DNA from: Planctomycetota bacterium
GTDB taxonomy: Bacteria > Planctomycetota > UBA1135 > GCA-002686595
Assembly: GCA_012960475.1 (NCBI GenBank)
Contig: DUBE01000066.1
Span: 129,725 to 193,724 of the forward strand
Reading direction: 5' to 3'
Length of the DNA: 64,000 bases
Of the stretch, positions 25,737-36,579 are shown one piece after another. The notes under the pieces were generated by a model. The model was not told where the DNA came from. It saw only the letters and a list, made by a program, of their open reading frames with translations, and made no database searches. Each line of letters begins with the position of its first letter. Position 1 is the stretch's first letter. A program made the translations under genes and the position numbers.

Positions 25737-27857
25737 TCAGGGAAGGTCGAGTACGCCCTTGCCGTCGCGGCTTGTCAGGGTCGGCGTCTCGGCGCGGTAG
25801 TTGCAACCGTGGGCCAGCAGGGAACGCCAAGGGGTCATCCGGGCATCCGCGAGGAAGCTCAAGGCCACGACCGCGTTGTCCCTGGATTTCACATAGCCCG
25901 CATCCGTGTCGAGCATCAGTTCTGCCAATGCGTCAATGGAACGCTTGTCGCCCAGGAAGCCGAGGGCTTGGGCGATGGCTGCTTGCTCGTCGATGCTTTC
26001 GCTATTTTTTAGCTTGGCCACCAGCGTCTCGACCACGTTGCTGTCACCCAGGATACCCAGGGCCAAACCACAGCGGGCTTGCAGGGTCGGGTTCAAGTCT
26101 TCGGTGGAGAGCAACTCCTGCAGACTCTCGATCGAGCTGCGGGATTCCATCAGACCCAGCGCCAGGGCCGCGTGTCCGCGGGCGGCGGGATCTTTCAGGT
26201 TCTCGACCTTCTTCAGCAGCATTGATTCCGCGTCGATGGTGCGCCGTAAGCCGAGGGCCAGGGCCAGAGCGCCCAGGTCATCCGCCGTGCGGGCCTTTCT
26301 CGCGGCGTGCATCAGGGCACGGTCCACGCCAGAGTCAAGGTCCTGGGCCATGGCGTCCAAGTGATAACCAAATACACCCAGGGCCAGTCCGGCCCAGGCG
26401 CGTTCAGCCTTGTTGCCGCGCGAAAGGCGCTGCATCAATTCCGCACGGGTCTTGCTGGTTCCGCTCCAGGGGTCTTCGCCCTGTCCCTTGCGGCTGCCCG
26501 CTTCGGCGAGCGCCATCAAGGCAAAGCGCTTGGCCAGGGGGTCTCCGTGGCCTGCCTGCTTGGCTAGTTCGTGACGGATCCAACGGTCGACATCGTCGTC
26601 GTCCGCATCGCCGGCAAGGCCGAGGGCCATTACGGCGCTTTCCTGGACGATGGCGGGTTGTCTGGCGTAGCGCTGCAGGGACTCGATCAGAATGTCGGCT
26701 ACGCCGCCTTTGATCTCGGACAGGGCGCTGCGCATGGACTCGGGCGCTTCCGCCTGTCCGTGGGCCACCAGTCGTCCCAAGGTGGTCGCCGTGTGGGCGC
26801 GCACCGTGGCGTCAAACTCGCGGTCGGCAGTGAAGTAGCGCATCAGGTAGGTCACCTGGGCTTGGTAATGCTCGTTGGCTCCTTCTACTTTGCAGGTGCC
26901 ACAGATGCAGACTTCTGCTTCGGCGTCGAAGGGCAGAGGAGCCAGGCTCATGGCGACCATGGCCGCAACTTGCAGATCGTTCGTGCTGTTCTCTTCTTCC
27001 AGCAACTGCACCAGGGTGGCGACTATATTGCGTCGAAGCTCAGGATCATCGCTCCGTGCTGCCATCACGCCCAGGCCATAGGTGGCAAAGGCGCGCATTT
27101 CGATCGGAACCTTCTTGCCCTTGAGGCTTTTGGAAGCTACTTCAGAACCCCGGGCCAGTTCGGTCAGGTACTCCAGGTTGCGATCGTCCGCCATCACTCC
27201 CAGGGAGAATGCAGCGGTGTTGTTCAGATCGGGCTCGCCCTCAGACAGGAAAAAGCGAATCAGATAATCGAAGGTCGCGAAGTTTGCTTCGCCACCGATC
27301 TTGCCCAGGGCCAGCACGGCTGCCTTGACATATTCGTTGGAGCCGCCTACTTCGATGCCTTTCTGTAGCTGCGGGACCAGATCCTCTTGGACCATCCGAG
27401 GGGTCAAGCGACCGCCAATACGGTTGTGCTTTTCACCCTTGCCCAGGTACCAGGAGTCGCCGCTTGTGCGCGAGGCACCCGTGTCGATGTTGGCGAAGTG
27501 CAGGTAGCGGTCTTTGTTGTTGGACCACCAAAGCTGCCAGGCGGTGGGGTCGGAGACCTGCTCGCCTTCGCCCACGGTGAAGGGGTTGTCTGGTGTGGGT
27601 AGCCAGGGAATGCGCGGGGTGCTCGCTGGCTTTCCCCAGCCACCGGGCGTGGTGGGGCCTTGGGCGCCACCGCCGCCGCGGGGGCGCGCGGCGCCGCCGG
27701 AAGGGGCGCTGGGTGCACGACCGCCAGATGCCGGACCTTTGTACCCGCCACCGGCGGGTCCACTGGCGGGGCCTCAGCAGCCCTGGGCACCAGCGAAGCT
27801 GGCGAGAACGACACTGCCGCCTAGTGCGGCCACGAACAGGAAGATGGCTTTGCGCAT
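25737..27857 (-). CDS. Secreted HEAT-repeat protein; candidate selenoprotein with in-frame TGA at codon 28
   Basis: Read from the ATG at 27857 (AGGA 8 nt upstream), the frame encodes a signal peptide (MRKAIFLFVAALGG... ASFAGAQGC), then TGA at codon 28 (27774-27776). It then continues without another stop to 25737 as a Gly/Pro/Ala-rich linker (GPASGPAGGGYKG...) and about 600 residues of HEAT-like helical repeats (AALALGLMES, GLALGILGDSNV, AQALGFLGDKRS). The conventional start (GTG at 27575) would leave a secreted-type protein without signal or linker. A 7-bp stem with GGU loop 21 nt after the TGA fits a bacterial SECIS, so Sec insertion after Cys27 is the favoured reading. A nonsense mutation or sequencing error is the alternative. 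A CxCxxC cluster lies at C317/C319/C322. HEAT repeats bind proteins; the exact role is unknown. Confidence 0.65.
27743..27759 (-). promoter_or_regulatory. Candidate bacterial SECIS stem-loop
   Basis: On the minus strand, ACCCGCC-GGT-GGCGGGT forms a perfect 7-bp stem with a 3-nt GGU loop. The loop starts 21 nt after the TGA codon at 27774-27776. Published bacterial SECIS patterns require a short stem, a small apical loop with G among its first two bases, and roughly 16-37 nt from the UGA; this one meets all of these. The GC-rich Gly/Pro coding context could produce such a stem by chance. Confidence 0.5.
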
Positions 27858-27939
27858 AGTTGTTGTCCTGGTATGGGCGGGCCCGGAAGGGGCTCAGCCT
27901 GCCTCTAGGCTAGGAGACTGAGCAGTAGCGGGGGAGGAA

Positions 27940-28018
27940 GTCTTCTGGCCGTGTGGGGCGCGGACGCACTCCGGATACACGCGCCTTACGGATCGAAGAA
28001 GACCCTCTCACAAGGGTC
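27940..28018. other. Nested inverted repeats in intergenic region (possible structured RNA)
   Basis: The 297-bp gap between the HEAT-repeat gene start (27857) and the lipoprotein gene (28155) holds no ORF with coding character, but nested arms. Outer GTCTTCT/AGAAGAC (27940-27946 with 27997-28003), middle GGCCGTGT/ACACG-c-GCC (27947-27954 with 27977-27985, one bulge) and inner CGGA/TCCG (27961-27964 with 27970-27973). A further hairpin GACCCT/AGGGTC (28001-28006 with 28013-28018) shares bases with the outer helix, so the two are mutually exclusive. A TAGGCT at 27906 could be a -10 for a plus-strand RNA. Confidence 0.35.
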
Positions 28019-28069
28019 CGAGGCCCATCTATCCCCTGGTTTGCCCTCACTTTCTCCTGCTGGCTGGCA

Positions 28070-28075
28070 TAGAAT
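28070..28075 (+). promoter_or_regulatory. Possible -10 element (TAGAAT) for the propeller lipoprotein gene
   Basis: TAGAAT preceded by GCTGGCTGGCA. The same GCTGGC...TAGAAT combination appears upstream of the sigma factor gene (32164-32169). No convincing -35 at 17 nt. Confidence 0.3.
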
Positions 28076-28154
28076 GGGGCATCCTTGGCCCCGGGCACCC
28101 GTCTCCAAGTCCCTTCTGATCCCAGATATCCCGCTCGCACGCATCGATCCTGCC

Positions 28155-29000
28155 ATGAAGCTGTTGCCCCAGACCCTCCTCGCAGCCCTCTTCCTTGGGT
28201 CTGGCTGTGCCATGATTGGGGAGCGAGTGCCGACCGAGCGCACCCAGGCTCCCAACCTGTTTCTGGGCCGATTGGGGGGGGTGACCGCCATCGGCTGGGC
28301 GGCAGAGGATGAGGCCCTTTGGATTGCCACGCGGAAATCCGGCTTGGAGAAATGGGTTCAAGGCCGCCCGCCGGTCAAACTCGGTCCGCGCGGTCGTTCC
28401 TTCACCGCCCTGGGCATCGAAGGTTCCAACTTGATCCTGGCCGACAGCACACAGGGCCGCATCATGCGTTTTGACCGCAACGGGACTCCCGGGGCTGTGC
28501 TGGCAGCTACTTTTCGGGGGACTCCCTTGGGAGATGCGCGGGACCTGGCCGTCCATTCCTCTGGTGCAGTGTTCTTGCTCGACGCAAAAGGGGCGTTGCT
28601 GCACTTGAGTACAGATGGACGCCTTGAGGCCGTGCCGATTCCTGCTTCGGCTACCTGTCTCTTGGTCAGCGGCCATCAACTGTTCTTGGGCCTGACAAAG
28701 CAGTCAGGGATCTGGGCTTTGGAATTGAATGCGGATGGCCAGCCCAGAGGCGCACCCTGGCGGTGCTTTGCCCTCGAATCATCCCCTGCCGCCATGGGAG
28801 TTGATCATGAGGGCGCACTCTTGCTGGGGCTCGGTAATCACGTTCAGCGTTACACCCGAGCGGGCGAGACCCGGCAGAGGTGGGATCTCGGAGCTCCCGT
28901 GACCGCGATTGCTGTGGGAGGTGCGAAGGGACGAATGGCGTTCTTGGCGACAGACAACGACCTCTTTCGCGTGCATCTGCCCAGCAGCTACGGCCAATAG
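28155..29000 (+). CDS. Beta-propeller-like lipoprotein of unknown function
   Basis: The protein has 281 residues from the ATG at 28155, chosen because MKLLPQTLLAALFLGSGC is a textbook lipoprotein signal with lipobox LGSGC (Cys ~18). Longer in-frame starts (for example 28074) would bury the signal. The mature part shows repeated short beta motifs (EDEALWIATRKSGLEKWV, GSNLILADSTQGRIMRFD, SGAVFLLDAKGALLHLSTDG, EGALLLGLGNHVQRY) resembling NHL/SMP-30-type propellers with about six blades. No catalytic signature is seen. It converges on lhgO, 7 nt away, and is probably envelope-anchored. Confidence 0.78.
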   Translation: MKLLPQTLLAALFLGSGCAMIGERVPTERTQAPNLFLGRLGGVTAIGWAAEDEALWIATRKSGLEKWVQGRPPVKLGPRGRSFTALGIEGSNLILADSTQGRIMRFDRNGTPGAVLAATFRGTPLGDARDLAVHSSGAVFLLDAKGALLHLSTDGRLEAVPIPASATCLLVSGHQLFLGLTKQSGIWALELNADGQPRGAPWRCFALESSPAAMGVDHEGALLLGLGNHVQRYTRAGETRQRWDLGAPVTAIAVGGAKGRMAFLATDNDLFRVHLPSSYGQ

Positions 29001-29007
29001 GGCAGAT

Positions 29008-30285
29008 TCATCGAGCTGACTCGTGTCCCATGCCCAGAGCGCGTCTGGCGATTTCTCTGCCGATGGCCAGGCTGGCGGTTGCGGCGGGGGAGGGGGCTGA
29101 AAGAACGTGCAAGGCGTTCGGGCCCTCTTCGAATTGAAAGTCATCCACCAGGACCCCATCCGGTCCCAGGGCCTGGGCTCGTACCCCGCTGCCCGCAGAG
29201 ATCAGGTCCTGCTCCTCAAGTTCTGGTACCAGGCGCTTGAGGGCCTTGGCGAAAGCTGCGCGTGAAAGTGAGCGCTGCACCTCCCCCAGACCGGTTTTGA
29301 GGTGACGGGCGAAGAGCTTCCAACTGCCCGGGAAGCTCAAGGTCTCCAGCAGATCTCGGGCAGAGACATCTCTCCAGCGATAGCCGGCCCGGGAGAAAGC
29401 GAGCACTGCGTTTGGGCCCGCTTCGATTCCCCCGGCAATCATGCGCGTCAGGTGCACTCCCAGGAAGGGGAAGCGTGGGTCGGGTACGGGATAGATCAGG
29501 TTGCGTACCAGATGCTGAGCCCCGGGAGCCAGGGTGTGGTATTCCCCACGGAAGGGGACGATGCGAATGCGCGGGCGCGCGCCGGCGGCTCGGGCGATGC
29601 GATCCGCCCAGGCTCCGCCACAGTTGATCAGCTTGCGGGCCTGCAGGAGTCCATGGTTGGTCTGCACTTGCCAGAGGTTGTTTTCTCGCCGCAGCTTGCC
29701 CGCTCTTACGGACAGGCGCACCTCGCCCCCGGCCTCTTCGATTGCGCGGGCAAGAGCCTTGGCGAGGGCACGGAAATCCGCGATGCCGGTCTGGGGTACA
29801 TACAGGCCTTCCACACCCTGCGCATGGGGCTCGTGCTCGCGGATTCCGTCGGGGCCCAGATGTTCGATGCCTGTGAGTCCGTTGGCCTTTCCCCGGCGAG
29901 CCAGTTCAGCCAGGGCCTGGCACTCTCGTTGGTTGGTAGCCACCACGATCTTTCCAGTGATTTGATGGGGAACCTCATGTTGGGCGCAGAACTCAAGCAG
30001 CTCGGCGCGTCCCTGGGTGCACAGTCTGGCCTTGAGGGAGCCGGGCCGATAGTAGAGGCCCGAGTGGATCACACCTGAATTGTGGCCGGATTGGTGGGCT
30101 GCGACCCGCTCCTCGGCCTCGATGACCAGCACCGATCCCGCTCCTTCTTGCTGCAGGGCACGGGCGCAGGCCAGGCCAACAACGCCTGCTCCAATGACAA
30201 GATGGTCGGCGGCTGCGGTTGAACTCACGGGCACAGGATGCCCTTCCGGGTCCCCTTGTGGAAGAGGGTGTTTGCAGCTTCGCAA
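29008..30285 (-). CDS. lhgO: L-2-hydroxyglutarate oxidase (FAD-dependent)
   Basis: The protein is up to 425 residues long. The start is uncertain: TTG at 30285 has GGAAGGG 4 nt upstream; GTG at 30228 would remove a poorly conserved leader. The FAD-binding GAGVVGLACARALQ is followed by GHNSGVIHSGLYYRPGSLKA, the hallmark of LhgO/L2HGDH, then LYVPQTGIADFRALA, NCGGAWADRIA, PFRGEYHTLAP, NLIYPVPDPRFPFLGVHLTR and SAGSGVRAQA. The enzyme oxidises L-2-hydroxyglutarate to 2-oxoglutarate, passing electrons to the membrane or oxygen. It is a single minus-strand gene, divergent from thiC. Confidence 0.92.
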   Translation of the reverse strand: MRSCKHPLPQGDPEGHPVPVSSTAAADHLVIGAGVVGLACARALQQEGAGSVLVIEAEERVAAHQSGHNSGVIHSGLYYRPGSLKARLCTQGRAELLEFCAQHEVPHQITGKIVVATNQRECQALAELARRGKANGLTGIEHLGPDGIREHEPHAQGVEGLYVPQTGIADFRALAKALARAIEEAGGEVRLSVRAGKLRRENNLWQVQTNHGLLQARKLINCGGAWADRIARAAGARPRIRIVPFRGEYHTLAPGAQHLVRNLIYPVPDPRFPFLGVHLTRMIAGGIEAGPNAVLAFSRAGYRWRDVSARDLLETLSFPGSWKLFARHLKTGLGEVQRSLSRAAFAKALKRLVPELEEQDLISAGSGVRAQALGPDGVLVDDFQFEEGPNALHVLSAPSPAATASLAIGREIARRALGMGHESAR

Positions 30286-30342
30286 GATCCCTTCCAGGGG
30301 TTTTATGGCGGAGCACTTTGTGGTTAGACTCAGGCCCTCACA

Positions 30343-32127
<1,785 letters not shown>

Positions 32128-32163
32128 GTCTTCGGGGCCGAACTTGTTCCGCTGGCCTTCGAG

Positions 32164-32169
32164 TAGAAT
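32164..32169 (+). promoter_or_regulatory. Possible -10 element (TAGAAT) for the sigma factor/kinase operon
   Basis: TAGAAT lies 35 nt before the ATG at 32205, with GCTGGC upstream as at 28058-28075. TTGTTC 14 nt before it is a weak -35 candidate. Confidence 0.3.
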
Positions 32170-32204
32170 CATGGTTCCAGGGCTGAGGCTCTGGGGATGC
32201 TCCC

Positions 32205-32933
32205 ATGAATCAGGCGTCAGGCACAATGTCCCGCAATTTTCCGGCCACGGCCTGGACGATCATTCGTGGTGCTCAGGGGAGCAAGGCCGATGTCAGGCGA
32301 GCGGCATTGGAGCGTTTGATTCAGGTCTATTGGCGACCGGTCTATTGGCAGTTGCGTAGGGATTGGAACTCGCCCCATTGGGAGGCAGCCGACTTGACCC
32401 AGGAGTATTTTGCGGCCCTCTTGAGCGAGGCCCCTTTGCAGCAGGTCTCCCCCGAGCGCGGCTCCTTTCGAGCTTATGTCAAGGCCACCCTGCGCAACTT
32501 TGTCCTCAACGCGCGGCGCAGGGAAAAAGCCATGGTGCGTGGCGGAGCCGAGAGCGTGATTCCCCTGGCAGAGTTGGAGGCGATTGAGGACCAACCCTCC
32601 GGGACGGAAGATTCTCCTGAGCGCGCCTTTGATCGGGAACTGATGCGTTCCATCGTGCGCCGGGTTCTGGAGGATCTGCGTAGCGATTGCGAGCGACGCA
32701 ACAAACCCCTGCAGTACGAGCTCTTCCATGCGTTCTACAGCGGCGAGCAGGCGGGTCGGCGACCCAGTTACGCCCGGCTCCAGCAGCAGTTTGGCCTGGG
32801 TCCCCACGAAGTCAAGAACCTGCTGGCTGACATGCGTGTGCGTTTCCGGAAGCGCATTCTTGACCACCTGCGCGACGGGATTTCCGGGGAAGAGGAATTG
32901 GTCAATGAAATCAGGGAGGTATTCGGATCATGA
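32205..32933 (+). CDS. ECF-type RNA polymerase sigma factor (planctomycete group)
   Basis: The 242-residue protein has region 2 with WEAADLTQEYFAALL and RGSFRAYVKATLRNFVLNARR (DNA melting and -10 recognition), an acidic linker, and region 4 with PSYARLQQQFGLGPHEVKNL followed by basic MRVRFRKRIL. The start could also be the ATG at 32226. The spacing of region 2 resembles the ECF sigma factors paired with protein kinases in planctomycetes. No anti-sigma factor is adjacent. Instead the stop overlaps the start of a transmembrane Ser/Thr kinase (ATGA), suggesting that kinase signalling controls this sigma factor. Confidence 0.85.
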   Translation: MNQASGTMSRNFPATAWTIIRGAQGSKADVRRAALERLIQVYWRPVYWQLRRDWNSPHWEAADLTQEYFAALLSEAPLQQVSPERGSFRAYVKATLRNFVLNARRREKAMVRGGAESVIPLAELEAIEDQPSGTEDSPERAFDRELMRSIVRRVLEDLRSDCERRNKPLQYELFHAFYSGEQAGRRPSYARLQQQFGLGPHEVKNLLADMRVRFRKRILDHLRDGISGEEELVNEIREVFGS

Positions 32934-35900
32934 GCACACCGGACGAAACGGGGTTGCATGAGTTCCTGGGCGATCTGTTCTTGCACGAGGTGGGCATGGG
33001 CGTGGGCACACCGCCTCCGGTGAGCGATGAGAGCTTCTTGCGCGCTGCCAACGAGCTGGAGTTGCTGGACTCGGGGGCCATTGATGGTGTGCTGGCCAAT
33101 TGCGGGGGCGCTGATTCTCAGGGCAGGGCCTGGCAGGTGGTCGAGGCCGAGGGCTTGCTGGATGTGGGGGAGGTTCTTCGCATCTTCCACCACTTGGGAG
33201 ATCTGGAATCTCTGGGTGGCCGCTGCGTGGGCCGCTATTTGCTCGTGGAGGCCATCGGCGAGGGCTCTTGGGGTCGCGTCTATCGCGCGATTCATCAGGA
33301 CCTGCTCAAGCATGTGGCGCTCAAGGTGCTGTCCGAGACTCCCGCCACAACCCGGGCGCGCATTGAACGCTTCCACCGGGAAGCATCCACGGCCGCTCGA
33401 CTTGGGCACGAGCACATCGTGGGTGTGCATGATGTGGGGGTGGATGGGCACATCCACTACATCGCAATGGACCTGATCGAGGGTCAGAACCTGGACATCT
33501 GGGCCGAGAACCGCAGTCTGGATGAACGACTCAAGGTGCTGGCCAAGGTCGCCCGAGCTGTGGGGCATGCCCACCAAAACGGCGTGCTGCACCGTGACCT
33601 GAAGCCCGCCAACATCTTGGTACGTCCGGACGGAGAACCGGTGCTGGTGGACTTTGGTCTGGCGCGTGCACTGGATGACGAGCGCATGACTGCTGACGGG
33701 GCCCTTTTGGGAACTCCGCGTTACATGGCCCCAGAGCAGGAGCGTGGTGAGATTGATTCGGTGGATGCGCGCGCGGATGTCTATGCCCTGGGGGTGATCC
33801 TGGAGGAGCTGTTAGGGGATGCTGCCAGTGGCACCGATGTGACTCAGCATGTCAAAGCCTTGATCAAGGTCATCGCCCGTTGCAAGGAATCAGAAGCGTG
33901 CTGGCGCTACGAAAATGGGGATGCTCTGGCTGAGGATATTGAACGGGCACTTGCAGGCGAGAGTGTGGCCACCGGGCGACCGGGCGCCATGGCCAAGCTC
34001 GCCTACCGCGCGCGTCGACGCCCTCTGGTCAGTGCTTTGCTTGTTGCCGCCTTGCTCGGTCTCATGGTCGCTGGTCGCGGACTATCCGTCATGTGGGAGG
34101 GCAACAGGCGCTTGCAACTGGCAAGCGAAGTTCAAAGTGCCTATCACCAACTGCAGGCAGGGCTCAAGCCTCTGGTGCTGCGAGCGGAGACCCTGCGCTA
34201 CGACCAGACGCAACCGGAACAGCGCGAGAGCCTCTTGGCAGATGTGGATGCCCTCTTGTCCGATTTTCCCGACCAAAGTGGCGTCAGCGAGGCCTATCGG
34301 TGCTGGATCGGGTGGTTGAGCGGCGAGGATGATGCCTCCGACAGGCTGGCTGCGGCGTGCATCTCCTATCCCCACAATCCCTTTCCGCATCTGGTCAAGG
34401 CCTGGATTCACTTGAGACGCTATGCGGAACTGGCAGATTGGCCAGGCACCACTGGAGGCATCAGCATCCAGCGCGTACGGACCCCCGTGCCGCTCCTGCG
34501 GCCACGCAGTATCGAGGCCATGGAGGGGCAGCTCAGCGCTGCGGGTGAGGCTTTGGGTCAGGCCCGGACCAGTCAGATCTGGAACCAGGTTTCAGCTCTG
34601 GACTGGGTTGCCGAAATGTGCGCGGGTTTCGAGGCCTACATCCGTCAGGATTATCCCACCGCAATCGAAAAGCTTGAGGGTCTTGACGCCCATGCGGACC
34701 TGACCATGGAGGCCAATCTGGTTCTGGCTCTGGCCTATTGTCAGAACGATGACAAGCCGGGTGCCTTCGCGGCCCTCAACCAACTGTTGGATGTGTTGCC
34801 TCAGCATGTGGTGGTTCGACGGGCTCTGTCCGCCTGGCACCGCGAACGTGCTCAGAGTCTGATGCATGAGGGCCAGGACGCGCGCGAGGACCTGCTTGTG
34901 GCGATGGAGTTGCTGCGTGGGCTGAGCGCTGACCCTGAACATGATCCGGGCCTGGCGATGATTGAACTGCACCTCTACTTCGCCGAAGTGAAACTTGATC
35001 TGGACGCTTCTGCCACCCTGGAGCGTGCCTGGCAGGCAACCGAACGGGCCCTTGAAAAGCACGGGGATGACTATCGCTTGCTGGCAAACAGGGCTCAGAT
35101 GAGACCAGCCAGGGGCAAGGATCCAAATCCCCTCGCTGCTGCCCTGGAGGACTTGCTTGAAGCCCAGAGTCTGCAGCAGGGGGACTACACCCTGGAGTTG
35201 ATGGAGATGGGTGTGCGCTTGATGCAGGCCAAGGCCTTGACTCGCTCTGGGGATTCCGCGCAGGAGGCCTTCGGTGACCTGAGACAGCGCCTGGATGCGG
35301 CTTTGGAGCATTGGGGGCCTGACGGACAGCTCTACTACTATCGCGCGAGTTTGGCCATCTTGCAGATCTCGGCCCTGGGCAGCCGTGGAGAGGCCACCGT
35401 GCCCCACTACGAGAGTGCCTTGGCTGACCTGCGGGCGGCAATCGCCGGGGACAGGGATTTTCAGGAGGCGACCTTCCTCTTGCTGTGGCTGGGTTTCTTC
35501 CTGCCGCCAGAACTTGCGCTGGATAGCGCGGAGGTGTTGGCCCTGGAAGAGGGCTTGCGCGGCGCCACACCCGAGGGCCGACTCTCTGGAGCCTGGGAGC
35601 AGTTCCTGGTGACTGGCTTCAGTGGGCTTGCCCGGTCCCAAGAGTCCGGTCCTGTGGCGGCCAGCTATGCCAAGACCGCGGTGCGAGCGCTTGAGCATCT
35701 GGTCTTGCAATCCCCCCAGGATCCCGAACGGCGCCTGAAGGCAGGGCGCGGGCACCTGGAAGTTGCCCGCCACGATCTGCTTGGGGTGCGTGGTCATGTG
35801 GAGAGCGCCTTGGAGATGTTTGCACTTGCCAGCCAGCAAGATCCTGAGATCGGTTCCGCCTGGCGTGGGTTGGCGCTTTGTCATTCCCTGCTTGCTGAGA

Positions 35901-36487
35901 TGGGCGGTGGAGCCAGTCATCCACTGGAGGCAAGCGAACGTCTGGGAAGAGAGTGCGTCCAACGCGCTCGCGAGGCGGGGGATCGCTCCACGGTCTTGGA
36001 CCTGCTCGCAGCCCGTGCTGGAATCCGTGCCGGGGCTTTCCCGGACGAAGTTCCTCAACTGGATGGTCCTGATGATCCCCTTCGGAGCGCCCTGGGTCTC
36101 ATGCGCGCAGCCGCGGCCTGGAACCTGCTACAGGAGGATCTTCCACGAGACCAGACCCAGCGCGCTCTGGGCATGGTCCTTTGGTTGCATGACATGGACG
36201 GAGTCGACTTGGAGTGCGCACGCCTGTTGGTCCTGGGCTATCACCGTCTTGAGCGGGGTGCCGAGGCCCTTGCCGCCTGCGCCAAGCTGCCCTCGGAGGA
36301 TCCACTGGTCCTGGCCACACAGGTCCATTGGGGCACTCCCGAAGCGGCCGAGGTGGCCCGCGAGGCCCTGGGGCAGGCGCTTGAGGCAGGAGGGGGCCCC
36401 TTCTTCAGGGCCGTCCTGGGTATCCAGGAGCCCAATCCCATCCCTTCTTCTCCAGAGCAGGAGCCCAAACCTCAAAAAAAATCCTGA
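32930..36487 (+). CDS. Transmembrane Ser/Thr protein kinase with large TPR-like C-terminal region
   Basis: The 1185-residue protein starts with a ~100-residue helical N-terminal region that is not kinase. A complete kinase domain follows: glycine loop GEGSWGRVYRA, ATP lysine K132 (VALKVL), HRDLKPANIL with catalytic D223, DFG at 241-243 and GTPRYMAPEQ. One membrane segment lies at about 365-385 (ALLVAALLGLMVAG). The remaining ~800 residues, presumably outside the cytoplasm, are alpha-helical with TPR-like pairs. Translation is coupled to the ECF sigma factor gene by ATGA overlap. It probably senses an extracytoplasmic signal and phosphorylates the sigma factor or a regulator; this is inferred from the pairing. 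Confidence 0.93.
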   Translation: MSTPDETGLHEFLGDLFLHEVGMGVGTPPPVSDESFLRAANELELLDSGAIDGVLANCGGADSQGRAWQVVEAEGLLDVGEVLRIFHHLGDLESLGGRCVGRYLLVEAIGEGSWGRVYRAIHQDLLKHVALKVLSETPATTRARIERFHREASTAARLGHEHIVGVHDVGVDGHIHYIAMDLIEGQNLDIWAENRSLDERLKVLAKVARAVGHAHQNGVLHRDLKPANILVRPDGEPVLVDFGLARALDDERMTADGALLGTPRYMAPEQERGEIDSVDARADVYALGVILEELLGDAASGTDVTQHVKALIKVIARCKESEACWRYENGDALAEDIERALAGESVATGRPGAMAKLAYRARRRPLVSALLVAALLGLMVAGRGLSVMWEGNRRLQLASEVQSAYHQLQAGLKPLVLRAETLRYDQTQPEQRESLLADVDALLSDFPDQSGVSEAYRCWIGWLSGEDDASDRLAAACISYPHNPFPHLVKAWIHLRRYAELADWPGTTGGISIQRVRTPVPLLRPRSIEAMEGQLSAAGEALGQARTSQIWNQVSALDWVAEMCAGFEAYIRQDYPTAIEKLEGLDAHADLTMEANLVLALAYCQNDDKPGAFAALNQLLDVLPQHVVVRRALSAWHRERAQSLMHEGQDAREDLLVAMELLRGLSADPEHDPGLAMIELHLYFAEVKLDLDASATLERAWQATERALEKHGDDYRLLANRAQMRPARGKDPNPLAAALEDLLEAQSLQQGDYTLELMEMGVRLMQAKALTRSGDSAQEAFGDLRQRLDAALEHWGPDGQLYYYRASLAILQISALGSRGEATVPHYESALADLRAAIAGDRDFQEATFLLLWLGFFLPPELALDSAEVLALEEGLRGATPEGRLSGAWEQFLVTGFSGLARSQESGPVAASYAKTAVRALEHLVLQSPQDPERRLKAGRGHLEVARHDLLGVRGHVESALEMFALASQQDPEIGSAWRGLALCHSLLAEMGGGASHPLEASERLGRECVQRAREAGDRSTVLDLLAARAGIRAGAFPDEVPQLDGPDDPLRSALGLMRAAAAWNLLQEDLPRDQTQRALGMVLWLHDMDGVDLECARLLVLGYHRLERGAEALAACAKLPSEDPLVLATQVHWGTPEAAEVAREALGQALEAGGGPFFRAVLGIQEPNPIPSSPEQEPKPQKKS

Positions 36488-36579
36488 ATGTTCAAGAAGG
36501 CCCCAGCTTTTCCGGTCTAGGGGAAATGAACCGCCGGTTCCACGACCATCCTCTCTCAACCTCAACTCAGATCTGTCCC

